64,000 bases of DNA from Imbricaverruca yamaguchii (GCA_034440575.1 JAOTOL010000422.1:1-64000); one strand, 5' to 3'. Shown: positions 13,101 to 28,100, counted from the stretch's first letter. A program made the numbers and translations. Notes: generated from the sequence alone by a model not told the origin.

Positions 13101-16100
13101 GACCTATAGAAATGATCCTGTAGAAGTAAGGTCTTATCGTTCCATTCATGTTTCAGGTATTCACGCCATATTAGAATACACCTCGATCCCTGTTTTCACA
13201 CCTCATCGCAGCCCATCCATAAATTCCACAACAGAAGACCAACCGTCGTTACCAATCAGTACACCCGATTACCAGTGCACAGCGCCATGATACGGAAAAG
13301 ACTGCAACTGAAGAAAAAACACGACACCATCTCGAGAACTACCAACGATTTCTTCGTCGCCTGCACCGCCCCCTGTCGGCAGCATAACACACTCGCATTT
13401 CGCCGCGTTCATACCGGACCCGGCACACGACTCGTCGGCCTCCCAGCAGACGCGTACCAAGTACACAACTCGCTGTTCGAACCACCGCATATACCAGAAG
13501 CCGGTCGCGGTCTCCCCCCCCCGCCCGACAGCATTACCCGATGATCTGATTCTGGTGCCCACACATCACACGCAGGTCGCAGTCTCCCCTCCCACCAGTA
13601 TTACACCTTGGTCAGCGTCTGGTGCCGGACCTCCCTTACCACGCACCCTGTGACCGCCTCTGCGACGGCGCATTCCACAACGGTTGCGTCACGCACCAGC
13701 TGTTCCCGGTCGTCAGCTGGCGTGCAGCAACGAGCACTGAACAGGTTACTCTGAACAGGTTAGCTGCCTTGCCGGCAAGCGAAGACACCACATGCACAAA
13801 GCCGACCGAACAAGCCTCAGACGGCGGGGCTTAATTAGTTAGTTAATAGGGGTTTAGGGCGCATCAACTGCAGTGGTTATACAGCGCCCAACGGCGGGGC
13901 TTAAGTGGCTGTCGCTGGTCTTCAAGGTCAGCTGTTGACCAATCACAAGCCGGAGTGGTCGGCGGGTGTTGTCATGGGCTGCCACATTTCGCATATTCTA
14001 TCGCATAATGATGAAATACGCCGGATATAAACTTCAATTCTCGCAGTATGTGCGGAAATGATTGCTGTGCTCTAGCGACCGGCAATAGCGTGTCGCGACC
14101 ATTGGGGAATGTGCCGTCGCAGAGGCGGTCGCAGGGCGCGTAGTAGGGGGAGATCGGGCAACCGATACCGATCATGGGGTAATTCGCGCCGGCGGGGCGG
14201 GGGGCTGGTACTTGTTTGTGATATATGCGGTTCGAACGGCGAGTTGTGTACTTGGTACGCGTCTGCTGGCAGGCCGACGAGTCGTGTGCCGGGTCCGGTA
14301 TGAACACGGCGAAATGCGAGTGTGTCATGCTGCCGACAGGGGGCGATGGAGGGGACGAGAAAAACCTGGGTAGTTTTCTCGATGCTGTCGTATTTGTCTG
14401 CAGCTGCAGCCCTTCGCATGCCATCGCGTTGTGCACTGGTAAACGGGCATGCTCATTAGTAACGACGATTGATTTTCTGCTATGACATTTATGGATGGGC
14501 TGCGATGAGGTGTGAAAACGGGGATCGAGGTGTATTTTAATATGGTGTGAATACCTGAAACATGAGTGAAGTGACAAGACCTTACTTCTACAGGATCATT
14601 TCTATAGGTCTTATCGCGATCATTCTCCCGAATTTTCGCGTGTCCAAAGCCACGATGAAGAGTTGTGGTGGTCTCTCTTGAGCGGGAAGTGGGCTCGGAG
14701 TTCTCCCTCGTGGAGGATTCCGAGCCGTTGAAGACCGTTCCACTTTCCGTCTTTGGCGGTCGGTGGGGGAGAGACCACGTTCTGAGTGGTTCTGGTTTTT
14801 TGTAATGCATTTGGAAAAATAAGTTTGCAGTGGTGGATATTAGCAGTAAACAGCTGTTCTGATCTAATCTAATACAGCTCTAACTAATCTACCGTATTTC
14901 TTGATATTTGGCATCCAGAATATTATTGTGTCAAGAAAGAAGGTAGATATTCTTTCACTTTTGTCACTAATATGTTCAATGGTGGGTAGTGAGTGTGCTT
15001 CAAGTTATTCAAAAACCAAGCTGTGCACACATTTTACCTCAATAGGGCAAACAAAGGCATATATTAGGCAGTAAATGTATGCTTCAATGTAATTTTTGAA
15101 TTCCTCAAAATGTTTCCAATGTGATGCTTATGTATTTTACATGATATGACCACTCATTTCCTATGTAAGAACTTACTTCTTGGATGGCAGGCAAAATAAC
15201 ATGCTAAATAACATCTTTGCTTTATGGAGGTAAAATGTGTATACAATTTGTCTTGTGAATAACCTAAATAAAGTACAATATTACCAATTAGGCTAGGGTT
15301 GTTTAGGTTTGATTCAGTTCTTTTATGTTCAAACTGGAAACAAATAATTTGTCCAAATTGTGGGTTTTCCATAAAAGTGCGGCTTGGCTAGGATATGTTA
15401 TGGCCGCAGTTTGCCTCCTTTGGGGTGCTATGCAATGCTTAAACGATAGCCACTATTTGGTTTCTTTTGCGTGTCAACCGAAAACTGAACACTTGCAAAG
15501 GAAATGATCACAATAGTTACATCTTAATTGTGTTCATAAATGTAATGTTGGGAAATTGCGATTTTCTAATGCCCAAATGTAATGCTCAGATTTACTACGA
15601 TGTTCTATAATTAGCTGCTCTGTGACAGTGCTTAAAATTTGTCAGAAAGTACACACTAAACTCCTCATGTTTAGGGTTTGGATACAAAATATCACCCTTG
15701 TTTGATTATAAATAATTTACATCTAAGCTACCATAATTAGAAAGTATGGCACTGATATCTGAGCACAAATTAGAAAGAAAATGGACCTGACTGGTTCAAG
15801 CTGACCTAGCAACCTCTTTCCCTCCCATTTATTTTGGGAATCACATAAAAGCAAGACGCCTATTTCACAATGTATTCATTATTCATTCATCTTCAACACA
15901 GCAGATCATACTGACTCCTTTAATCATGCGATAACATTACATGACCCAATATCACTACACCAGCAGGTTTTATGTGATCCACCATCAGTAGGCTACAGTA
16001 GGTTATGGTAAGTTAACCTAGGTTTGAATAGGTAATCTTTAAAAAATAAACTGTACTATCCTTGATTATATATTACCTCACCCAAGACCCACTGTTCAGT

Positions 16101-19100
16101 ATATTTTTATACATTTTGTTCGGGGGTGGAAACATGTATATGTATTGCCAAAATGTGTTTTGCTAGTCTTTTTTAATGTTGCCCAAATTATCATTTGCAT
16201 CACAACCTATAACAATCTGAACATTACTTCAATGTGGCAGGCTGTGATGATGTAAAAGAACATCATTATGGCATGTTCTTGTATAGCTAGATATGTCATA
16301 TGCATGCCCATCATGCAATTTAGAAAACACAATGTTTTCTTATGTGTCATGGGTACAGAACAGTACTATGCGTGTTGCCAACAAAACCTTCGGGATGGTT
16401 AACAGGTAAATGCGTAGATCGTTCTCTGCGTGGTCACAGCACAACTGAGCACAACAGAATAAGCAATGCAACCAAATAAGCAAGATAGCAGCATAAGCAA
16501 ACTAGGTGCAAAGGAGCGTGCACTGTTACTATGCAATTTGGATGGTATGATCAGCTACTTGAAATTTGCCAATGGATTGCTTACTGTTGCCATTGCTTGT
16601 GCAGAAATATAAGAGAATAGATATAACCACGGACAAATTGTCAGTGTCTCTAAAGTTGACTGCACGAAATTGGTATGTGGTGTTTGACTGTACATTTTAC
16701 TTTGTTAAATAATGATGGCGTGCTTTGGTCTCTGCAAGTGAATATGACCCAAGATACATGTATGGTATGTGTTGTATGTGTATGTGTGGGGGGCATTCTG
16801 GATTTACATTATTCGTTCATTGCTTTGCACATACTATGCTATAACTGTTTTCTTACATGAGTGCCGAAATATCAATGTTGCATCGAAAACCCATAACAGT
16901 GATTGTTTCACTTCATCTATAGGTTCTCGGAGACTTTCGTGGCGCCACTCTGGGCAAGGTGGTGAGTCGTATCATGAACATCATCTCCAACCGCTTCAAC
17001 GACATCAAGACTCAGAGGGCGCCCCGCCCTCTGAGTCCTGGACGGTCGGTGTTGTGCGTCTTCGTTTGCCGGCAAGCCAGCCAACTTGTGTGCGGTAATA
17101 CAAATAAAAACGTACCGGACTCGCTTGTGCCATACCTCCCCAAAAATCAAATAGCGCATGCATACACATTAAGAAAAACCCAACGACTACTACCGGTCGG
17201 GGTGGTGTTTGTGGCATCTGCCTGCACGCTGCCAGTACTTTTTTCGCATTAATTGTAAAAGGCCGAAACCTTTCAGAACGTCGTCTCTCCCCCCACCGAC
17301 GGCCAAGGGCAGACAGACAGACGGTGGTACGGTCTTCAACGACCCGGAGTCCTCCACGCTTGCGCAATTAAAATAGCACGTACACATAAAAGAAAACCCA
17401 ACAAGGTGGGGGTTCCCTATCCCAGCACGTACAACGCCCCGGGATTTCGATCCGCCACTCCACAAATTTTCTTTCGGATGCATTCTAAACATATAAAACC
17501 ACTCAGAACGTGGTCTCTCCCCCGCTGACCGCCAAAGGCAGGCAGCGGAACGGTCTTCAACGCCCCGGGTTCCTCCACGAGGGAGAACTCCGAGCCCACT
17601 TCCCGCTCAAGAGACCATAAGAGACCAGTTTGAACATAAAAGAACTGAATCAAACCTAAACAACCCTAGCCATAATTGGTAATATTGTGCTTTATTTAAG
17701 CTATTCACAAGACAAATTGTATACACATTTTACCTCCATAAAGCAAGCATGTTATTTAGCATGTTATTTTACCTGCCAACCAAGAAGTAAGTTCTTACAT
17801 AGGAAATGAGTGGTCATATCATGTAAAATACATTATAAGAAACACATTGGAAACATTTTTGAGGAATTCAAAAAATAAATTGAAGCATAAATTTACTACT
17901 TTTGCCTTTGTTTGCCTGATTGAGGTAAAATGTGTGCAAAGCTTGGGTCTTGAATAACTTGAAGCACATTCACTACCCACCATTGAACACACAAGTGACA
18001 AAAGTGAAAGAATATCTTGTCTCTTGACACAATAATATTCTGGATGCCAAATATCCAGAAATACGGTAGAATAGTTAAACAGCTGTTTTACTACTATCCA
18101 CCACTGCGAACTTATTTTTCCAAATGCATTACAAAAAGCCGAAACCACTCAGAACGTGGTCTCTCCCCCGCTGGCCGCCAAAGGCAGACAGCGGAACGGT
18201 CTTCAACGGCTCGGGTTCCTCCACGAGGGAGAACTCCGAGCCCACTTCCCGCTCAAGAGAGACCACCACAACTCTTCATCGTGGCTTTGGACACGCGAAA
18301 ATTCGGGAGAATGATCGCGATAAGACCTATAGAAATGATCCTGTAGAAGTAAGGTCTTATCATTCCATTCATGTTTCAGGTATCCACGCAGTATTCGAAT
18401 ACACCTCGATGCCTGTTTTCACACCCAATCGCATCCCATCCATAAATTCCACAACAGAAGACTAATCGTCGCTACCAGTCGGTACACCCGCTTATCAGAG
18501 CACAACGCCATGGTACGGAAAAGACTGCAACTGAAGCAAAAAACACGACAGAATCCCGAAAACTATCAACGATTTTTTCGTCGCCTGCACCGCCCCCTGT
18601 CGGCAGTATAACACACTCGCATTTCGCCGTGTTCATACCGGACCCGGCACACGACTCGTCGGCCCCCCAGCAGACGCGTACCAAGTACACAACTTGCTTT
18701 TAGAACATAATGCAAAACACAAGCCGGTCGCGGTCCCCCCGCCCGCCAGTATTACCCGATGATCTGATTCTAGTGCCCACACATCACACGCAGGTCGCAG
18801 TCTCCCCTCCCACCAGCATTACACCTCGGTCAGCGTCTGGTGCCGGACCTCCCTTACCACGCACCCTGTAACCGCCTCTGCGACGGCGCATTCCTCAACG
18901 GTTGCGTCACGCGCCAGCTGTTCCCGGTCGTCAGCTGGCGTGCAGCAGCGACGCCTGTTCTCCATACCCGCGCTGTTGTGGAGGTAAACAGGCCCTTTTC
19001 ACAACGTACAACACTCACCGGGATGCAACGTGGATGACTTCATGTGGTATGAATGCAATACAATTGGGATAACTGTCTTTGATCTATGTATTTGAAATGT

Positions 19101-22100
19101 TTCGCATCTTATACTTATAGTACAAGGTTGTGTACAATTACACAATTACAATAATATAGTGCACACCGTATGGTGTGCACTCTATATCACAACACCGTGC
19201 GGGGATTCATCCATGAATCTAGTCCGTGTTGCAGCAATAAGTGAATAAGAACGAGTGAGTCTGAAATTCACCAGAGGCGGAAGATTAAGCTTTAGGAGGG
19301 GAGGCAGGCCATTTCAAATGGATTATTTCCAGTCAACACCGTAATACTGATCCCGAGTTCCGCATTGTGGGGGCGATGCACCATAACGTCTCGCACGTTA
19401 TGTTTGGCACCCGTGCTGGAATTACCCCCTTCCCCACCTGACAGAGCCTTTAATGCAATGCATTCTTTACAGAGTGCATTCATAAGCATTATGTTGAAAG
19501 ACACACTCCAAGCATTCACAAAACGCCTTAAAGCACAGGTTTACTAAATAAACTATGTTTATGTGTATTATATGAGTCAGAACCTGGCAAGTTTCTATGA
19601 GAAATATTGATGTCTTTGGTCACTCAGGTGTGTGCAACTTGATGATAGCAGTCAAGGTATCCAGAGGACCAACTTGTTTGTGATTTCTGAACGGTGGAAA
19701 ACTTACTGTCAAGTTTTGGGGTCCAGCATATTTCCTGCCTTCCAGTCTGGGTATATTTTCACAAGGGCAGTTCATATTGTGCACTGCTATAACCAGCCAC
19801 ATTTGCCAAGGCCCACAATTATAGAAATGAAAATTATATCTGGATGCCCATTATTGAAGTTGAATTGAATGTGCATGTTCACCTGAACTGCCACTATTCA
19901 CCTGGCATGTGACCTTGCACCTAGGTACTTAGGCTGCCACAAACCTTTTTTTAAATGCAGACTTCTCAACAGTGGCTAATCATACCAGCCAGCCTCTTCT
20001 GTTTGTGTTAGAACTTGATTGGTAATGTTTAACATGCTATCAAAGTTTATAATATATGCTTTAAAAAATGCAAAAAATATACATAATGGTTTACATAAAT
20101 TGGTTGCAGAATATCAACATGCACTTTTGTGTATTCTTGTGCAACATTTCTTTTTTGTGATAGTGGTGTGGTCTACAGACTAGGATCAGATACATGTGAA
20201 GCCTATCATATCCAGCTGGAACCTTGAGGGCAAACATGCTTTCATGGATAAAAACCTTTCAAAATGTCCTAACATTTCCACTGTTCCTGAGGTAAGGCCA
20301 GCAGTATTAATGCTCATCTAAAATTGATTACCTTGACATTTTTATACTCTGGAAGTTCTAGTACATTGTATTAAATATATCCAATGTTTAGCTAACCTTG
20401 ATTCGTTAGGATGGTATGTAATGACCAGACATATGAGACAGACCGTTCTGACCGAACATGCAATGTCAATATTTCAAAATGTTCAATCATACTACATTGT
20501 GCATGCATTGCAACCACTTCAGAAGTGAAAGAAAATAAGTGATGCATTTGCTCACTGAAGATATTACCCAATGCATTGCTAGGTCCCTCCTTAGGCATGC
20601 ATTCGAATGTGACAAGGCCAATTGTGGAGTTGGCATTGTAAATGCACTTTGGTGTATTACAACACAATTTTCATCTTCACTGATAGCACTTCTGGTCACC
20701 AGCCTATAGTGTCAGGCAGCTTGGCCTTCATGTTGCCAATGCCAATTCGGCTTGCTCCACTGGGGCACACTCGCCTGGATCTGCAGGCGTGACCAGGAAA
20801 TGATGAGCTGCATGGGGAAGGAGGTACTTACTTTCAGTCTCCGCAAATGTGTCATCAGTTTGGCACCATAAATGACTGGTATATTGCATGAGACTCATTT
20901 GATAATGATATCCATTGTGGGTCCTTGGCTAATATATTGTCTTTGTGAAGCAACCAGTTAATATTTTTGTCATGGCCTGAATGGTTAATTGGACAATTGT
21001 AAAATGTGTGCGTGCATTGGTTTTGTCACAGGGCTACGTGGTTGCATTTTGTAACTTGGCTTGATTGTAGGATATGATTGATTAGATGGTGCAAATAAAG
21101 TCAAAGTGTTTATACTTAATAAGAGCTACAAGGGCCCATCCAGTTAAGTCTCTAAATGTAAGACACCATAAGGCCGGTAAAAAGACCCACTGCAGCCATC
21201 ACCACATCCTAAAGTAGCAATCCACCAACGTCCCACACACCTATCAATGCCTATCTACCCTAGCTATCCATCCATATTCCTTTGATCCCTCTTAACATAT
21301 GTGGATTGAAAGCCTGACCAATAATTTTAAAGCTGCGTCAATGCCTGCTTAAAGGTATCTGTGTCGTTCACACTTACTTAGCATAAATCTCACCCCATCC
21401 ATCAGAAATTAGGACCCCAAAACAAGATTTTCCTTTCTAAAAAAAATTGCGAAAATTGAAAATAAAATAACAATTGCCTGACTCACTCTTCCCTAATTGT
21501 GCATAAATACAATGAGGAATTCCCCACAACATCAGCAGGCAGCCTATTCCAATGATCAACAACCCTTTGACTGAAGACCTGTTGTCACATAACTGTCCTA
21601 CACCCCAACTTGTCTAACCTGAATTGATGACCCCTATGCGATACTCACTGAAGAGCTTCATTAAAATTGGTCTGATCTAGTCCTTTAACAACTAGTGTAG
21701 GGTATAGGGCGGGAGGAATGGACGCCGAGTAAAAACGGCAACACCCGAAACCACGTGCAAAGTCAAGTCCAGCACTCCATCCTTGAGGCTTTCCAGGGGC
21801 CCGGCTCACTCTCCTAACCTATGCTGATTCTCGGCTAGGCTATTGGCTTTACGACACATCGACCGTTGAGTCGTATAGCGTCGCCAATCTCTCGCGCCGA
21901 TTGGTCGCGGGCGAAGAGTAGCGACAGGTGAAGCTGGAACCCGCAACCTTTCGATTGTGAGACGGGCAACCCACCCCTAGACTACTCGTCCCCTCTATGC
22001 CGACTCTCACACACTGCCAGCAAGTGTATGCAGGCGGTTATTGGCCAATGACCACCCACTGGTGGTAACCGGCCAATAGCCATTTGTTGGTGGTTATCGA

Positions 22101-25100
22101 TTTCACGACGCGCCGAGGGTCGGGGATGGCCGGGTGGTTAAGGTGTCGGACTACGGGTGCCACAGGTCCCGGGTTCGACACTAGCGCCGCTCAGGGCATT
22201 TCCCAATCCCGCGGCCCATCGGCGAAACAGTGTGGGCGGCGCCATTAGCCGTGAATGTGCATAAAGTGCGTCGTGCACCACCAAATAAACAAACAACGAC
22301 GAGTCGACTGTTTTGGTTCAGACTCGCCATACTCGCCCATCTCTCACACGGACCTGTCGGGGGCGAAGAGCGCGGCAAAAAAAGTCGCGGCAGGTGGGAC
22401 TCGAACCCACGACCTCTGGGTTGAGAGACGGCCACCACACCTACTTGTTGGTCTGGTCGACGAGCGTCCGGCTGCCGTCGCGCTTCAGCTCGGTGGTCTG
22501 CACCCGGCCGTACACCTCGCGCGTCACCTCGAACGTCAGACAGAACACCTCGGCCATGTCCTCGCCGGGGTAGTCGAGCAGATCCTGCAGCGACCTGCCG
22601 ACGGGCCGCGGGTCAGATAGGGGACACCCTCCCCCACCCCCACCCCCATCCCCGGCGGCCCGGGCAGTCGAGCAGATCCTGCAGCGACCTGCCGACGGGG
22701 CGCGGGTCAGACAGGGGACATCCACCCCCCCCCCCCCACCCCCGGCGGCCCGGGTAGTCGAGCAGATCCTGCAGCGACCTGCCGACGGGGCGCGGGTCAG
22801 ATAGGGGACACCCTCCCCCACCCCCACCCCCATCCCCGGCGGCCCGGGCAGTCGAGCAGATCCTGCAGCGACCTGCCGACGGGGCGCGGGTCAGACAGGG
22901 GACATCCTCCCCCCCCCCCACCCCACCCCCGGCGGCCCGGGCAGTCGAGCAGATCCTGCAGCGACCTGCCGACGGGGCGCGGGTCAGACAGGGGACATCC
23001 TCCCCCAGCCCCACCACCCCGGCGGCCCGGGCAGTCGAGCAGATCCTGCAGCGACCTGCCGACGTGGCGCGGGTCAGACAGGGGACACCCTCCCCCCACC
23101 CCCACCCCCGGCGGCCCGGGCAGTCAGCAGATCCTGCAGCGACCTGCCGACGGGGCGCGGGTCAGACAGAGGACACCCCCCCCCGACGGCCCGGGCAGTC
23201 GAGCAGATCCTGCAGCGACCTGCCGACGGGGCGCGGGTCAGACAGGGGACATCCTCCCCCCCCCACCCCCGGCGGCCCGGGCAGTCGAGCAGATCCTGCA
23301 GCGACCTGCCGACGGGCCGCGGGTCAGACAGGGGACACCCTCCCCAGCCCCAGCAATCCTGCCGACCTGCCCGGCGTCGACAGGGGCCCAGAAGAACATC
23401 CCCCCCCGTCGGCAGATCCTGCAGCGACCTGCCGGGCGGGGTCAGACAGGGACATCCTCCCCCCCCCCCCCCCCCCCCCAGCAATCCTGCAGCGACCTGC
23501 CGACGGCAGACAGGGACCCCCCGCACTCCGCGGGTGCGGTCAGACGGGACATCCTCCCCCACCCCCACCCCCGGCGGCCCGGGCAGTCGAGCAGATCCTG
23601 CAGCGACCTGCCGGCTAGCGGCCGCCTCTGAGCGGTAACGAGACCGAGCTCTCAGTTGTCGGTAGCAGGACTGCTCCGCTCTTACTTGGCAGTGAACTCC
23701 CAGCTGTCAGTGGCAGGACTGCTCTGCTCTTACCCGGCAGGACGGGAGCGAGCTCGTAGTTGCCCGTAGCAGGACTGGTCTGCTCTTACTTGGCAGTGAC
23801 GGGAGCGATCTCTCAGCTGTCTCAGACCGAGCTCTCAGCTGTCTCAGACCGAGCTCTCAGTTTCCGGTAACAGAACTACTCTGCTCTTACTTGGCAGTGA
23901 TTGGATTGGATTGTGGCTTTACGACGCCCTCAGCAGCTGAGGCCATATAGCGTCGCCTGCCTCTCATCCTGGCAGGAAGGGCGGGCATCGCGGGGAATCG
24001 AACCCGGTACCTCTGGCTTGCCAGACGCTCGGCTTAACTACTGAGCTACCGACGCCCTTACTTGGCAGTGAACTCTCAGTTGTCGGTAGCATGACTACCC
24101 TGCTCTTACTTGGCAGTGAACTCTCAGTTGTCGGTAGCATGACTGTTCACCCTGCTCTTACTTGCGAACTCATTGTCGGAATCGACGCCTTACTTGGCAG
24201 TGAATCTCAGTTGTGGTAGCATGGCCCTATTGAGTCTCCGATTTGCATGCTCGCCCTGGTCAGTGACTCTCATTGTCGGTAGCATGACAACCCTGGCTCT
24301 TACTTGGCAGTGAACTCTCAGTTGTCGGTAGCATGAACTTTTCCGCTCGGCGCTCAGTGTTGAGCAACACCCTGCTCTTACTGCAGTGAACTCTAGTTGT
24401 CGTAGCATGACTACCCGCTCTTACTTGCAGTGAATCTCAGTTGTGGAGCCCATCGGCTGAGGTTTTTCACTTGTAAGTGAACATGTCTCATGTGATCGAA
24501 TTACGCCTAGTCCGTCATTGCGCTGGTCTTTTTGCGTCAGTTACGCTTGGTGTGAACAGTCCTTCAGTTGTCGGTAGCATGACCACCCCGCTCTTACTTG
24601 GCCACGACGGGACTCAGGCCGGCCAGGTCCTCCAGGCCGACCGGCAGGCCGAGCATCTTCTTGTAGAGCGCCAGCGGGAACGGCACGTTGATGATCGTGC
24701 TGTTGTAGATGGCCAGGCCGCAGACCATGCCTGCCGGGTCGGGTCGGGTCAGGTCAGGTCAGGGGGCGGGGATGGCCGAGTGGTTAAGGTGTTGGGCTCT
24801 GGGTACCAAAGGGCGAGTGTGGAACCCGGGAGGGTTCCGACGCTCGCGCTGCTCGGGACATTTCCCAATCCTGCAGCCCACCGGCGAAACAGTGTGGGCG
24901 GTGCCGTTAGCCGTGAATGTGCATAAAGTGCGTCGTGAACCACCCAGTTGAGCCCAGTCTTAAATGAGTCTGAACCTAGTCTGTGCCGAGTCTGAGCCTA
25001 GCCTGAACCTAGTCTGAGCCGAATTTGAGCCCAATCTTAGCCGAGTCTGAGCCTAATCTGGGCCTAGTCTGAGCCTAGTCTGGGCCTAGTCTGAGCCTAG

Positions 25101-28100
25101 TCTGGGCCTAGTCTGAGCTGGTCTGCCGAGGCTGAGCCTAGTCTTAATTTAGTCTGATCCTAGTATGGGCCTAGTATGAGCCGAGTCTGAACCAAGTCTA
25201 AGCCTAGTCTGCGCCGAGTCTGAGCCTAGTCTTAACCACGTTTGAGCCGAATTTGAGCCAAGTTTGAGCTCCATGGAGCCTGGGCGAACCGAATTCAATG
25301 GTTCTTGACTTATGGTTGAACGAGTTACATCAGTCAGGTTTATATACAATTGTCAAATAATATCGTGATAATGTCGGTGATAATGTCGTTCAGTTGATGG
25401 ACAATGAACAAGTACACGACAAGAGTCCACCCACACCAATAAAACAGTGCACAACAAGGACGACTGAGAAAACGTATGAAGATGAATAAAGACCAGAACA
25501 CAGCAATGAGGAAGTATGCACGCATCGGGAATGATACCCGATCAATGAGAACGTATATAGTAAGAACAAACTCTTGCCAACAAGCAAAGGCATCACACAA
25601 ATAAACTACATGAGGAGGTATGCATCTAGAACGAGCCACCATAGCACATGAATGACACCGTATCTCTGCCCAGTGGCGCAATCAGACCGCTCCACCAACC
25701 GGTGGGAACTAAATAATAGGGCCCAACACCCACGCGCGAGCTAAAACACAGTAACGAACATCAGTCAGAGGGGCAGGGCATGAGGGAATTCTGCCCACTG
25801 CTGCGATATGACAATGGTGAAATATCTACCAGAGGAACCAAACGCCAAAAAAAAGACAGTCCTCCCACCAAAGAAACTCCACAAGTCAACTCAATCACTA
25901 CCGAACAAGCCACCAATGATGAAGCACGCGATAGCAACGACAAGCTCACACGTAAAAAAGTACAAAGCAAGATCCGACAACCAACGAGGATCAGTCATCC
26001 TGATCAGTCATCCATAGCAACATCCTGCCAACCAATGCGGAAGTAAAATAACCAGAACGACCGCGTCGCAATGAGGAAGCGCATGACAAAGGTGAGGCCA
26101 CCTATGAGGAAATCCACAACAGCCAGTCCACCAATGAGAAACCAGGTAACAACGGCCGGCCCACCTATGAGGAGGTACATAACACCGGCCGGCCCACCTA
26201 TGAGGAAGTACATAACAACGGCCGGCCCACCTATGAGGAAGTACATAACGGCCGGCCCACCTATGAGGAAGTACATAACAACGGCCGGCCCACCTATGAG
26301 GAAGTACATAACAACGGCCGGCCCACATATGAGGAAGTACATAACGACCGGCCGGTTACGGCCACCTATGAGGAAGTACATAACGGCCGGCCAGTTTAAC
26401 AACGGCCGGCCCACCTATGAGGAAGTACATAACACCGGCCGGCCCACCTATGAGGAGGTACATAACGGCCGGCCGCACCTATGAGGAAGTGCATAAACGA
26501 CGCCTATGGGGATAACGCCGGCCCACTATGGGTACATAACACGGCCGGCCCACATATGAGAGGTACATAACAACGGCCGGCCCACCTATGAGGAGGTACA
26601 TAACACTGGCCGGCCTACCCATGAGGAAGTACATCACAACGACCGGCCCACCTATGAGGAGGTACATAACACCGGCCGACCACCTATGAGGAAGTACATA
26701 ACACCGACCGGCCCACCTATGAGGAAGTACATAACACCGGCCGGCCCACCTATGAGGAGGTACACAACACCGACCGGCCCACCTATGAGGAACTACATAG
26801 CAGCGGCCAGCCTATGAGGAAGTACATAACAGCGGCCGGCCCACCTATGAGGAAGTACATGGCGATATCCTCGTAGCTGTCGGCGCTGAACCAGATGGTG
26901 TGCGTGTCGGTCTGTTCCGTGAACATGCCGTACTTGGGGTCGAGCAGCTCGCGCGTCAGCACCAGGAAGAACTCCTTGCGCACGCCGCCGGCGTCTTCGC
27001 CCTCCTCGCCCACGAACCGCACCTGGTCGGTCCGACACGCAGCGGTCAGGTCAGGTCAGGGGCGGGGATGGCCGAGTGGTTAAGGTGTCGGGCTCTGGGT
27101 ACCAAAGGTCCCGGGTTCGACACCCACACCGGTCGTGAAATTTCCCAATCCCGCAGTATACCGGCGAAAGTGTGGGCGGCGCCATTAGCCGTGAATGTGC
27201 ATAAAGTGCGTTGTGAGCCACCCAATAAACAATCAGGTCAGGTCAGGTTATGCCAGGTCAGGTCGGGTCAGGTGTGAGGTTCGCCTGAGACGTGGGCCAT
27301 CGTCGGCATGGGTGCATATTACGTGGCGTGTCCTACATGTGGTGTGTCCAGCCGAATTGTCGAATCAAATAGCCGGTCCCGGGCGAGAACGACGGCGGAG
27401 TGACGAGTTCGAATCCAGGCGTCTCCGCGATTATTATCGATACACACACACGACCAGGAAGACCAGAAGACGATAAGACGAGATGCAAATGCAGCATGAG
27501 ATTTGTGATAATATGCTTAATAAACAAAACGCGTGGATTCTCGACCGGCTGTAGTACAGAATTGATATATACATATAAATACATACATACATATATACAT
27601 ACATATATGCATACATACATACGCGCTCGCGCCACATACACACACGACACACACGCACACATACACACGTAGCATCAGGCATTCCAATCATGTTCTCATT
27701 ATGAGGTTAAGAAACTTATACAGTGAAGGCCATCCTTCGCTAATTTTGAACTGTCTGCCATTCAACCGTACTGGGAATTACTGGGTTTCCACCCATAACA
27801 AAAGTAGCTGGATAGTCCCTTCTTGCACGCTACCACCTGACCAGCCTGCTAGGCCACGCTGCCGGGAGCCATGTATCGGGCCAGCTCAGGAGCAGCGGAC
27901 CGACCGGCTAACACAATCAGACAGATCAGGCCCCAGCGCGCAACAAGGGCATATGTCTGTACCCCGCTCTTTCCGGAGGTCAAATCCAGAACGGCTCGGT
28001 GTTTTCAGCGCCGGCTGAACCCGCCCGTGTACACAGCCTGGACGGCTGCAGGTCGGCCTTGGGAGGTAGACACAAGAGCCAGCAGCCTGGAACCGCCCTA

